NCBI GenBank assembly: GCA_048498995.1
Contig: JBEHWX010000107.1
Location: 1 to 19,299, forward strand
DNA from: JBEHWX01 sp048498995
GTDB lineage: Bacteria > Bacteroidota > Ignavibacteria > OLB7
Length of the DNA: 19,299 nucleotides
Reading direction: 5' to 3'
Within the stretch, counting starts at the first letter, position 1, and each line of letters opens with the position of its first letter. Below the pieces are notes generated by a model. That model was not told the DNA's origin. It made no database searches and was given only the letters and a program-made list of their open reading frames with translations. Of the stretch, positions 7,840-15,087 are shown in pieces. Both the position numbers and the translations under genes were made by a program.

Positions 7840-9179
7840 TCCACCACGCTCCATGGCTGCGCCCATTCATCCTCCTGACCGGCCATCGAGGATGCCTGGT
7901 CGCCGCCGACCGCGTTGATCAGTTGCTGGGCGATGCCGGTCCAGGTGAACAGCTCTCTGGTGCGGGTGGCTCCCATGCGGGAGAGGCGCGCGCCGAGTCG
8001 GCGGTACCGCAGCGGCTTGAGCATGGTGATGCCGAGCTCCTCGGCGTCGAACGGATCCGCGAATAGAACGTGGCGTCCATAGGTGAGCGCGTGCCAGAGT
8101 CCGCCGTGCGTGGTCACCACGGCCGGGGTTCCGCAGGCCATTGCCTCGATGGCGGTCATGCCGAACGGCTCGTATCTGCTGGAGAGAACGAACAGATCGG
8201 CGGCGCGATAGTGGTCGGCCAGCTCTTCCTCCGGGATGTAGCCGCCGAAGCGCACCCGTCCGGCGATGCCGAGGGTTGTCGCGAGCTCCTTCAGCTCTTC
8301 CAGCATCAGCTGCTCTCGCGGCGACATCTCCGCGCCGCCGACGGCCAGATGGAGCACCGCGTCGTCGATGCGCGCGGCGGTGACGGCGAAGGCGCGCAGC
8401 AGCAGGTCGTATCCTTTGTTGAGTGCCAGGCGCCCCAGCGCCAGGATGGCCGTTCCCTCGAAACCGAGCCGCGCGCGGATCGCCTGCCGCGTGGCGGCGC
8501 CGACCGGAAAGAAGCGGGAATCGTCGTAGCCGGGGGGGATCATCGCCAGCCTGGTGCCGGCCACCTGGTAATCGCGCATCAGCATCTCGGACTGTACCGG
8601 CGAGGTGGCCACCACCAGCGCGCTCGTCGCGTAGATCTCCCGCTCGTTCCGGATACGCTCGCCGAAGTTGTAGTTCAGCTCGAACGAGTCGAGGGAGTCG
8701 GGGAAATCCTGCGACATCTGCGCCAGCTTCCACTGGCCGAGCGAGTGCGGCGTGTGCACGTGCGGCACGCCGAGCTCGGTGGCGAGCATTCGACCTGCCA
8801 CGCCGGCATCCCAGTAATGGCTGTCGATGAATTCGTAGCGGAGTCCCTCGGCCTCGATCACATCCAGCGCGCCGCGCACCCATTCCGACATGTGGCGGTG
8901 GAGATATTCCTTCGGAATGAACTCCGGGCCGCCGCATGGAACCCGGATGATTCTCACCGAGTCGGCAACCCGCTCGATCTCCGGCTGGTGCTCGAAGCGT
9001 CGCGTCCAGATGTCGATGGCATAGCCGAGCTGGGCCAGCTTTCGCGACAGCTCCAGTACATACACGACCTGGCCGCCCGTGTCCGCCGCGCCGAACGGCG
9101 GAGAGGCGGCCACGTAGCCATGAGTGCTGATCATGGCGATTCTCGGCACATCGATTTGCGTCTCGTTCGGGCTCTTCAT
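7836..9179 (-). CDS. GT4 glycosyltransferase, sucrose-phosphate / mannosylfructose-phosphate synthase type
   Basis: A 447-residue retaining GT-B glycosyltransferase of family GT4. The N-terminal acceptor half begins 'IAMISTHGYVAASPPFGAAD' and continues 'TGGQVVYVLEL' (residues 14-44), the hallmark of sucrose-phosphate synthases. 'SHYWDAGVAG' (120-129) and 'HTPHSLG' (142-148) follow. The C-terminal donor half has 'LGRLALNKGYDLLLRAF' (248-264) and the EX7E pair Glu337/Glu345 in 'EPFGMTAIE'. From memory the protein resembles Agrobacterium mannosylfructose-phosphate synthase (MfpsA) closely, including length and a C-terminal Trp-Ala-x-Pro-Trp, so GDP-mannose plus fructose-6-phosphate is a plausible substrate pair; UDP-glucose (sucrose synthesis) cannot be excluded. 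Start at 9179: GGAGGA lies just upstream; ATG 9191 would add four residues. The stop overlaps the start of the downstream phosphatase-glycosidase. Likely role: compatible-solute disaccharide synthesis. Confidence 0.9.
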   Translation of the reverse strand: MKSPNETQIDVPRIAMISTHGYVAASPPFGAADTGGQVVYVLELSRKLAQLGYAIDIWTRRFEHQPEIERVADSVRIIRVPCGGPEFIPKEYLHRHMSEWVRGALDVIEAEGLRYEFIDSHYWDAGVAGRMLATELGVPHVHTPHSLGQWKLAQMSQDFPDSLDSFELNYNFGERIRNEREIYATSALVVATSPVQSEMLMRDYQVAGTRLAMIPPGYDDSRFFPVGAATRQAIRARLGFEGTAILALGRLALNKGYDLLLRAFAVTAARIDDAVLHLAVGGAEMSPREQLMLEELKELATTLGIAGRVRFGGYIPEEELADHYRAADLFVLSSRYEPFGMTAIEAMACGTPAVVTTHGGLWHALTYGRHVLFADPFDAEELGITMLKPLRYRRLGARLSRMGATRTRELFTWTGIAQQLINAVGGDQASSMAGQEDEWAQPWSVVE

Positions 9180-9569
9180 ACGCTCCTCCATGTCCTTGTT
9201 GTTCCGAATCGGCCTCATGGGCGATCGTAAGCGAAGAAGATAGGCCCGTGAGGAGAGAGATGATGTAACCGGGGGTGATATTTCGTTTCCCCAATCGAGG
9301 GCGGAATGCCCGGCGCGGCGACCGCCTCGCGACATCCGCGCGCGTGCCGGGCCCATCCGGACGCGGTGCGCCCCGCGTGCCCTCGCGGATGCCGTCGGCG
9401 TCCGCCGGAATGCCCGGGCTCACCGAGCCGCCACGATCTCCCGGGAGTGCCGGAGGCCGCCGGGATGCGCGATGTCGTGCGATCTCCTCGCGCGGAGCAT
9501 GAATGGCGAAGGGCCGCGAGCACGGTGGCTCACGGCCCTTCGCCGACATTCACGCGTTGGGATTGCCTC
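9180..9569. other. 390-bp non-coding gap between IolB-like and GT4 genes
   Basis: No credible gene. It holds a 17-bp-stem hairpin at 9505-9544 at the 3' end of the IolB-like gene and should contain the promoter of the GT4 operon near 9200-9300, where the otherwise GC-rich DNA has several A/T stretches (for example around 9218-9245 and 9276-9292). I could not assign a convincing promoter. Confidence 0.5.
9505..9544 (-). terminator. Hairpin, probable terminator of the IolB-like gene
   Basis: GGCGAAGGGCCGCGAGC (9505-9521) pairs with GCTCACGGCCCTTCGCC (9528-9544), 17 bp with one non-Watson-Crick pair and a 6-nt loop. It is 25 bp past the stop of the minus-strand IolB-like gene. There is no long T tract after it, so it may act as an mRNA-end stabiliser or a poor intrinsic terminator. 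Confidence 0.6.
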
Positions 9570-10361
9570 TCAGCGCAGTCCGGTCTCCATCTGGAACTCC
9601 GGCTGCACGTTCACCCCGCCCACCTTCCGGTAGGTCTCCTCCTCGAGCGAGCAGAGGATCCACGCGAAGTTGATCGGGAAGCCGGGCGCGGCCACGTTCG
9701 GATGATATCCCTTCACCAGCACCACCGCGTCATCCTCGTACACCGGCGCTATCAGCTCCGGATCGGCCAGATCGGTGTAGACGTACTGCGTGCCGAACCC
9801 GGGGCGCGGCATATCGAAGAAGAGGTAGAGCTCCTCCTGCGTCGCGGCGTGCTCGTGCGGCGGCCAGCTCGTCCAGTTTCCCGGCTTCGACATCGTCACG
9901 CCGGTCAGCAGCCGCGAGCCGGGAACGTTCTCGGCGATCACTTTGTAGATCTCCCGCGCGCTCGTTTCACCCCCGACCCGCAGGTGCAGTCCCTCGGCAT
10001 CCTTGATATCCTCGTAGCGGACGTGCGCGGCCGGGAACGTCTGTCCGGTCGGCGCGCTCCCCTCGTAGATGTCGAGCTCGCCGTCGGTCTCGACGGTGAA
10101 CTCCTCGCCGCGCGGCACATAAACCCCGTCGAAGCGGGAGACGTCGTAGGTTGCGTCGCCGACGGTCACCCGGCCCGCGCCGTGGAGCACCAGCAGCGTG
10201 GTCTCGGCCCCCTCGTTCCGCGCGCTCACGCGCGGCGTCTCCCGGTCCAGAATGATCCGGCCGGCCGAGATGTAGCGGAAGTCCGAGCTCTCGGGGGTGA
10301 CGAAGAGGGTGCGTCCCTTTTCGGATGCCGTGTTCTTGATGAGCCAGGGATGTGTAGCCAT
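9570..10361 (-). CDS. iolB: IolB-like (5-deoxy-glucuronate isomerase family) double-cupin protein
   Basis: A 263-residue cupin-fold protein close to the usual IolB length. Residues 1-125 form the first cupin half ('VLHGAGRVTVGD', 'VYVPRGEEFTVE'). The second half carries the metal site: His169 and His171 in 'PPHEHAATQEELYLFF', Glu176, and His220 in 'VKGYHPNVAAPGFP'. IolB converts 5-deoxy-glucuronate to 2-deoxy-5-keto-gluconate in inositol catabolism; the related KduI isomerises 5-keto-4-deoxyuronate. No other inositol gene is in the window, so the substrate may differ. ATG at 10361 gives the family-typical start ('MATHPWLIKN'); GAGG lies about 12 nt upstream, a poor distance. It is divergent from the M48 gene across a 256-bp gap and upstream of, but separated by a hairpin from, the GT4 operon. 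Confidence 0.82.
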   Translation of the reverse strand: MATHPWLIKNTASEKGRTLFVTPESSDFRYISAGRIILDRETPRVSARNEGAETTLLVLHGAGRVTVGDATYDVSRFDGVYVPRGEEFTVETDGELDIYEGSAPTGQTFPAAHVRYEDIKDAEGLHLRVGGETSAREIYKVIAENVPGSRLLTGVTMSKPGNWTSWPPHEHAATQEELYLFFDMPRPGFGTQYVYTDLADPELIAPVYEDDAVVLVKGYHPNVAAPGFPINFAWILCSLEEETYRKVGGVNVQPEFQMETGLR

Positions 10362-10617
10362 GATCGCGATGCGTCCTCTGAAAAGTGAAGCTCCCGGAGC
10401 CGACCCGCCGGGATCACGATCCCGGATGCGAATCGACGGCCGGGAAGGTAGGAAGAAACGGGGAATCGCTCCATCGAGGAGTCGGTTCCGACGCGGCCCC
10501 GGGCCCGAGGCCGGGAGCGCGCGGCCGGCGACGATCGAGTTTGGCAGTCCTATTGCATGTGAGGCCGATCGGTTCAACGTGCAATCGACAATGGAGAAGT
10601 ACACGACTGGAGATGCC

Positions 10618-12105
10618 ATGAATACCGCAGGTACACGTATCGCAGGTACGACTCTCGCCCGCCGCGGTGCCGGGCGCCTGGCGATGATGCTGATCGTGAT
10701 CGCCTCCGCCGTCAGCGGCTGCGTCACCAACCCGGCCACCGGTGAGAAGGAATTCTCCCTGATGTCCCGCGAGCAGGAGATCCAGCTCGGACAGCAGGGG
10801 GATCAGGAGATCGTCGCCGAGTTCGGCGTGTATGACGATCAGGCCGTTGCCTCCTACGTCAACCAGCTCGGCCAGAAGATCGCCGCCAAGGGGGATGATC
10901 CCAGCCTGACCTATACCTTCCGCGTGCTGGACGCGCCGGTGGTCAACGCCTTCGCGCTCCCCGGCGGCTATGTCTACGTCACGCGCGGCCTGCTGGCCTA
11001 CATGGAGAACGAGGCGCAGTTGGCGATGGTGCTCGGCCACGAGATCGGCCACGTCACCGCGCGCCACGCCGCCAAGCAGTACACGAGCCAGCAACTGGTC
11101 GGCTTCGGTCTCGGCGTCGGCTCGATCCTCTTCCAGCAGGTGCAGCCCTATCTCGGCGCCATCCAGACCGGACTTCAGCTGCTGTTCCTCAGCTTCAGCC
11201 GCGATGATGAGCGCCAGGCCGATGAGCTCGGCGTGCAGTACGCCACGCGCGTCGGCTACAAGGCCTCCGAGGGAGCGAAGTTCTTCGAGGTGCTCAAGCG
11301 TATGCAGGATCTCGACAAGGGGAGCGCGCTGCCGACCTGGGCCAGCACCCACCCCGATCCGGGGGAGCGCGAGCAGACCGTGCGCGACCGCGCCGCCTAC
11401 TGGGCGCAGCAGCTCGGCCAGACCAACCTGACCGGGGACGATCCGGCCACGCTGGTGCCGCGGCTGCAGAATATGATCTTCGGCCAGAACCCGCGCAACG
11501 GCTTCGTGCAGGGGGGCATCTTCTACCACCCGGAGCTTCGCTTCCAGTTGCCGGTGCCGAGCAACTGGCAGGTCGGCAACTTCGCCTCGCAGGTGCAGAT
11601 GATGCCCGAGGCCGGCGATGCCGCCATTCTCCTCATGGCCACGACCGATGCCGACCCGGCAACCGCCGCCCAGCAGTTCGTCTCGCAGAACAAAGCGGCG
11701 GTGGTGCAGAGCGGCTCGACCTCCGTCAACGGCCTCCCCGCCTATCGCCTGGTGACCAACATCACCTCCGAGGACGGAACCGTGCTGACGGCCACGAGCT
11801 ACTTCATCCGGAAATCCGGCCGACTCTACGTGATGCACGGCTATTCCACGCAGGCGCGCTACGGAGCCTACGCCAGCACGTTCGACATGGTGGGCGGTGG
11901 ATTCCAGGAGGTGACGAATACGTCGGTGCTGAACGTCCAGCCGTACCGCCTGAACGTGTTCCAGGCGTCGCGCACCGATCAGTTCGCCTCGCTGGTGCAG
12001 GCCAACACGAACGCCGGACTCGATCTCGAGAACCTCGCGATCCTGAACCAGCGGACCACCAGCGAGACGATCCCCGCCGGCACCTACCTGAAGGACGTGC
12101 GCTGA
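10618..12105 (+). CDS. M48 family zinc metalloprotease, lipoprotein (BepA/LoiP-like)
   Basis: A 495-residue periplasm-facing protease. A basic N terminus, a hydrophobic segment (about 21-34) and Val-Ser-Gly-Cys with Cys35 indicate a lipoprotein. 'CVTNPATGEKEFSLMS' is the common start of bacterial M48 lipoproteins. The zinc motif HEIGH is at 141-145, and the third ligand is Glu198 in 'SRDDERQADELG' (ExxxD). 'HPDPGER' follows near residue 345 of the precursor reading. The C-terminal 150-200 residues are a non-catalytic module ending in 'PYRLNVFQASRTDQFASLV', seen in larger members of this family. The likely role is quality control of envelope proteins. Start: GGAG lies 6-7 nt before ATG 10618; ATG 10591 in frame lacks such a site. 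A strong hairpin with a GCAA loop follows the gene. Confidence 0.92.
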   Translation: MNTAGTRIAGTTLARRGAGRLAMMLIVIASAVSGCVTNPATGEKEFSLMSREQEIQLGQQGDQEIVAEFGVYDDQAVASYVNQLGQKIAAKGDDPSLTYTFRVLDAPVVNAFALPGGYVYVTRGLLAYMENEAQLAMVLGHEIGHVTARHAAKQYTSQQLVGFGLGVGSILFQQVQPYLGAIQTGLQLLFLSFSRDDERQADELGVQYATRVGYKASEGAKFFEVLKRMQDLDKGSALPTWASTHPDPGEREQTVRDRAAYWAQQLGQTNLTGDDPATLVPRLQNMIFGQNPRNGFVQGGIFYHPELRFQLPVPSNWQVGNFASQVQMMPEAGDAAILLMATTDADPATAAQQFVSQNKAAVVQSGSTSVNGLPAYRLVTNITSEDGTVLTATSYFIRKSGRLYVMHGYSTQARYGAYASTFDMVGGGFQEVTNTSVLNVQPYRLNVFQASRTDQFASLVQANTNAGLDLENLAILNQRTTSETIPAGTYLKDVR

Positions 12106-12134
12106 GGATCGGGAGCTCGGAGGAATGAGTCGGT

Positions 12135-12170
12135 GACGGCGCGCCTCGCGGCAACGTGAGGCGCGCCGTC
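12135..12170. terminator. Strong hairpin terminator with GNRA loop
   Basis: Sixteen base pairs, GACGGCGCGCCTCGCG (12135-12150) with CGTGAGGCGCGCCGTC (12155-12170), one of them G-U, closed by a GCAA tetraloop (12151-12154) and followed by TCGTTTC. It lies between the convergent M48 and LOG genes and can serve both. Confidence 0.85.
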
Positions 12171-12175
12171 TCGTT

Positions 12176-12769
12176 TCAGGCCCGCCCGGCCGCGGCCCGC
12201 CGCGCGCGCGCCCGCTCGACCACGAGCCGGACCAGTTCCTCCGGCGAGCCGCTTCGGATCAGGAGCGCGCCGCCGTCGAGTCCGAGGCGCGACGCGAGCT
12301 CCGTGAACAGATCGGCGATCTCGCCGGTCCCCTCCAGCACGCCGATCACCGCGCCGAAATCGACCAGGCTCGTCGCCTCGTGGAGCGTTCCCCAGCGTCC
12401 CTGGATCAGGATGGCGCCGTCGCACGCGGCCGTCGAGCGGACGTTCCGGTACTTCTTCCTGACGACAAGCTCGGCCAGGAACGGCTCGGCGCGCGGGAGG
12501 AACTCGAGCCGGGAATAGACCGAGAGATCATCCTCCGGCGTGAAGGCGCGCTGCTCCTCGATATCGTGCGTCGGGGGGAAGCCGTGAACGCGTCCTCCGT
12601 GGCGCGCGGCGGCTTCCGCGGCCAGATAGGGGAGTCCGGAGCAGGCGCCGGTGATCACCGTGCAGCCGGCCAGCGCCAGCTCCCGCCCGATGATCCGCGC
12701 TCCCTCGATCGCATCCTCCCGTTCCGCCGTGGCGCTCCCGTACACGCCGATACCGATCTCCGTGCCCAT
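12176..12769 (-). CDS. LOG-family (lysine-decarboxylase-like fold) Rossmann protein
   Basis: A 197-residue protein of the LOG/TIGR00725-like group of nucleotide-binding Rossmann proteins. The N-terminal strand-loop is 'IGIGVYGSA' (5-13), then 'VITGACSGLPYLAAEAA' (38-54). The position where LOG enzymes have Pro-Gly-Gly-x-Gly-Thr-x-x-Glu reads 'QGRWGTLHE' (123-131), so the first part of the motif is altered while Gly-Thr-x-x-Glu is kept. LOG enzymes are phosphoribohydrolases acting on nucleotide monophosphates; the altered motif leaves the reaction open. GGAGGA about 8 nt upstream supports ATG 12769. It diverges from dcd, a nucleotide enzyme, across a 404-bp gap. Base composition is host-like, so it belongs to the core part and not to the island. 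Confidence 0.8.
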   Translation of the reverse strand: MGTEIGIGVYGSATAEREDAIEGARIIGRELALAGCTVITGACSGLPYLAAEAAARHGGRVHGFPPTHDIEEQRAFTPEDDLSVYSRLEFLPRAEPFLAELVVRKKYRNVRSTAACDGAILIQGRWGTLHEATSLVDFGAVIGVLEGTGEIADLFTELASRLGLDGGALLIRSGSPEELVRLVVERARARRAAAGRA

Positions 12770-12903
12770 CCGCTATCTCCTCCGAAGTGCTCCATGTGAA
12801 CCGCGTTGATTGCCCCCGCGCCGCGCCCGCACTCCGGCTCCACGGCTCTTCGTGGGGAAGGCGCGCCGCGTGGCCCTGGCCGATTCCGCTCCTCGGGAAC
12901 CGT

Positions 12904-12923
12904 GCTCCGGAGCGCTCCGGAGC
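12904..12923. repeat. 20-bp perfect palindrome made of two GCTCCGGAGC units
   Basis: GCTCCGGAGC occurs twice head to tail (12904-12913 and 12914-12923). Each unit and the whole are perfect palindromes. It could be a dyad operator for the divergent LOG and dcd genes, or merely a hairpin-forming sequence; nothing else here decides. Confidence 0.7.
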
Positions 12924-13008
12924 GTGTCGCCATCCGGCGAGCCGCGTCGGAACCGGCCTTCCGGGGCGGGTCCGGGGAGGAGCGCCCGCCGGGGCGAGCG
13001 AAATTCCG

Positions 13009-13016
13009 TAACTTTG
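13009..13016 (+). promoter_or_regulatory. TAACTTTG: match to Bacteroidota-type -7 promoter element
   Basis: TAACTTTG matches TAnnTTTG, the -7 element of Bacteroidota primary-sigma promoters. I do not see a TTTG-type -33 element at the usual distance. If used, the dcd transcript would have a leader of about 150 nt. Confidence 0.35.
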
Positions 13017-13173
13017 CCCGTTCTTCCCACGCGCTCCGGCTCTCATGGAACTACCTGTTCAGGGGCGGGGCGCGGCTCTCACGCCGGCGGATCGACCGAT
13101 CGCCCGTGCACCCAGGGAGCGGAGGAGCCCGAACGAGAACAACCCGACATTTTCAGCGATAGAGCGAACAACC

Positions 13174-13731
13174 GTGATTCTTTCCGACACCGACATTCTG
13201 CAGGCGATCGACAAGGGAGAGATCGTGATCCAGCCGTACCGGCGCGACTGCCTCGGCAGCAACAGCTACGACGTGCACCTGAGCCGCTGGCTGGCCATGT
13301 ACGACGAGAACCTGCTGGACGCCAAGAGGGACAATCCGTACACCGTCTTCGAGATCCCGGAGGAAGGCTACATCCTGGAGCCCTCGCGGTTCTACCTGGG
13401 GGCGACGGTGGAGTATACCGAGTCGCACAAGCACGTGCCGTTCCTGGAGGGGAAGAGCTCGGTGGGACGTCTGGGCATCGACATCCACGCGACGGCGGGG
13501 AAGGGAGATGTGGGCTTCTGCAACCACTGGACGCTGGAGATCTCGGTGAAGCAGCCGATCCGAGTCTACGCCGGCATGCCGATCGGGCAGTTGATCTACT
13601 TCACCACGAGCGGCAACGTGGAGGTCCCCTACAACGTGAAGGGGAGCGCCAAGTACAACGACCGCACCGAAAAGCCGGTCGGCTCGATGATGTGGAAGAA
13701 CTTCGAGCAGAAGCTGTTCATGGAGATGTGA
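13174..13731 (+). CDS. dcd: dCTP deaminase
   Basis: A 185-residue trimeric dUTPase-fold enzyme that deaminates dCTP to dUTP for thymidylate synthesis. The family start 'MILSDTDI' is used, which requires the GTG codon at 13174; no strong ribosome site precedes it and no ATG fits the family start. The signature 'GKSSVGRLGI' is at residues 93-102, and the active-site stretch 'HATAGKGDVGFCNHWTLEI' at 105-123 contains the catalytic Glu122. The length is close to E. coli Dcd (193). It could be a bifunctional deaminase/dUTPase; sequence alone does not decide. It is the last host-like gene before composition drops, so it marks the left edge of the island. Confidence 0.93.
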   Translation: MILSDTDILQAIDKGEIVIQPYRRDCLGSNSYDVHLSRWLAMYDENLLDAKRDNPYTVFEIPEEGYILEPSRFYLGATVEYTESHKHVPFLEGKSSVGRLGIDIHATAGKGDVGFCNHWTLEISVKQPIRVYAGMPIGQLIYFTTSGNVEVPYNVKGSAKYNDRTEKPVGSMMWKNFEQKLFMEM

Positions 13732-13804
13732 CGAATGGGTTGGAGGGATGATTAGGAATGAGATCTGGCGTTGAGAAACTGTCTATATATTGATCGTTCT
13801 TGCT

Positions 13805-13824
13805 TTGTACAAGGCTTGTTCAAG
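13805..13824. promoter_or_regulatory. Two adjacent short palindromes upstream of the TIR-TIR gene
   Basis: TTGTACAA (13805-13812) and CTTGTTCAAG (13815-13824) are perfect or near-perfect dyads spaced 10-12 bp centre to centre, about one helical turn apart. They lie in the A/T-rich leader (13738-13878) that must hold the promoter of the TIR-TIR/SLOG pair. Such spacing would suit a dimeric repressor, but this is a low-confidence reading. Confidence 0.25.
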
Positions 13825-13878
13825 ATTGCCTTGGTAAGAAGCAACTATCTTTTTGAAGAAATGTGATTAGGTGGTGGC

Positions 13879-15087
13879 ATGGGCACGATTTCCGCCAAAT
13901 CTTTTATGTCCATTTATGTTGTATGGCATGCTGGTTATGCAGATGGAAACAAAATAGCGAATGGTTTGTTTGAGCATTATCGGCGAAAGGTTTTCGACAA
14001 CGTCTCGGGTGGTCTTGGAATTCAAGTCCTATTTCGGTCTGGTTCCGACGGCGACTTGCCATTGCCAATTGATCTTAGTGAATCAAATGTTGTGGCCGTC
14101 GTAATCTTGCTAGAGGCGAATCTCATCGAAGATGAGCAATGGGTAAGGTATGCTGATGGAATCGTACGGGATGCGAATAAGCATGGTCTCTGCATGAGGG
14201 CATTCCCTGTGGCGATCGAAAAATCTGCATATAGAGTAGGTGAAGAGCTGTCGACTATTAATTGTGTTCGGTGGGAAGAGTGGAGCGACGAAGCGCATGA
14301 TGAGAAAATGCGAAGACTGCAGGTGCGCCTTAGTTATGAGTTCTGTAGAATGCTGCGACTGAACATTGTGAAAATGCAGACGCCTGATGGCGACATTGAT
14401 GAACTCGTGAGCTCTCTCAAGAAAGAACAGATCTTCTTGAGCCATTCAAAGCATGACCCCCAAGGTGAGCATATAGCTAGGCTGATTCAGGCGAACCTGG
14501 CGCAGGATGTGGACCTATCGGGCTTTTTTGATGCTATCAATATTCCTCCTGGAGTGAGCTTTCAAGAAGTGATCGAGCACTCTGTCAAAGTGAGTGCGAT
14601 GGTTGTGGTGCATACCGATAGCTATTCTTCGCGGGAATGGTGCCGCCGTGAGATCGTTGGGGCGAAAATGGCCTGCGTACCTATGGTGGTTGTGAATTGC
14701 CTAGACGATTTCGAGGAAAGATGCTTCCCCTATTTAGGTAATTCTCCGGTCATCCGCTTTGCCGGTGGTGAGGTTGGAAGGGTTGCTAAGATTGTCGGCC
14801 AATTGGTGGACGAAGTGTTGAAAACATTCTTATGGAGTTGTCAAGTTGAATTCGCCAAAGCTCTGACAGATAGCAACGCGACTTTCCTGTCGCGCCCACC
14901 GGAGTTGATTCTGCTCGCAAAGATACTTGGTGTAAATGACTCTGCAGCGGTTCGGCAGGTTGTGTATCCGGATCCTCCATTGGGTAAAGAAGAGATAGGG
15001 TTATTTAACGTAATCAGCCCTGGCTTGGCCTTGTTAAGTTATACGCAATGGCTGGCCGTTTGGAATGAGGGAGCAGCTATAGCATGA
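13879..15087 (+). CDS. Double TIR-domain protein (degenerate N-terminal TIR-like domain + catalytic-type TIR)
   Basis: A 402-residue protein without signal peptide or membrane segment. Residues about 10-135 look like a divergent TIR fold: 'SIYVVWHAG' (11-19), 'IQVLFRSG' (48-55), 'VVAVVILLEANL' (71-82), then 'EQWVRYADGIV' (86-96). Residues about 183-295 are a clear TIR domain: 'EQIFLSHSKHD' (183-193), 'VSAMVVVHTDSYSSREW' (238-254), 'CRREIVGAK' (255-263) and 'VPMVVVNCLDD' (267-277). Glu258 aligns by eye with the catalytic Glu of NAD+-consuming TIRs such as SARM1; the N-terminal domain has Ala92 at that place. Residues 298-402 are an unassigned extension. TIR enzymes hydrolyse NAD+ or make cyclic-ADPR signals; here the partner is the SLOG protein, whose start overlaps this stop (ATGA). 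AGGTGG just upstream supports ATG 13879. Confidence 0.87.
   Translation: MGTISAKSFMSIYVVWHAGYADGNKIANGLFEHYRRKVFDNVSGGLGIQVLFRSGSDGDLPLPIDLSESNVVAVVILLEANLIEDEQWVRYADGIVRDANKHGLCMRAFPVAIEKSAYRVGEELSTINCVRWEEWSDEAHDEKMRRLQVRLSYEFCRMLRLNIVKMQTPDGDIDELVSSLKKEQIFLSHSKHDPQGEHIARLIQANLAQDVDLSGFFDAINIPPGVSFQEVIEHSVKVSAMVVVHTDSYSSREWCRREIVGAKMACVPMVVVNCLDDFEERCFPYLGNSPVIRFAGGEVGRVAKIVGQLVDEVLKTFLWSCQVEFAKALTDSNATFLSRPPELILLAKILGVNDSAAVRQVVYPDPPLGKEEIGLFNVISPGLALLSYTQWLAVWNEGAAIA

Larger units (their letters stand above)
12770..13173. other. 404-bp divergent intergenic region between LOG gene and dcd
   Basis: I see no real gene. The frame of dcd stays open back to an ATG at 13045, but the added residues are Arg/Pro-rich and unlike dCTP deaminases. 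The region contains a 20-bp palindrome at 12904-12923 and a TAACTTTG element at 13009-13016. Confidence 0.55.

Noticed and set aside
6235..7878. Plus-strand open frame of about 547 codons over the HAD-glycosidase gene
   Set aside because: Antisense shadow; the minus-strand frame has catalytic motifs of two enzyme families.
10414..11838. Minus-strand open frame of about 474 codons over the M48 gene
   Set aside because: Antisense shadow rich in Leu/Gly/Ala/His; the plus strand has HEIGH and a lipobox.
13045..13173. N-terminal extension of dcd from ATG 13045
   Set aside because: The extra 43 residues are Arg/Pro-rich and the family starts at 'MILSDTDI', so GTG 13174 is preferred.
13732..13878. 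tRNA or attachment site at the island edge
   Set aside because: I looked for a tRNA-like fold or a repeated core next to dcd and saw none; the right edge is not available for comparison.
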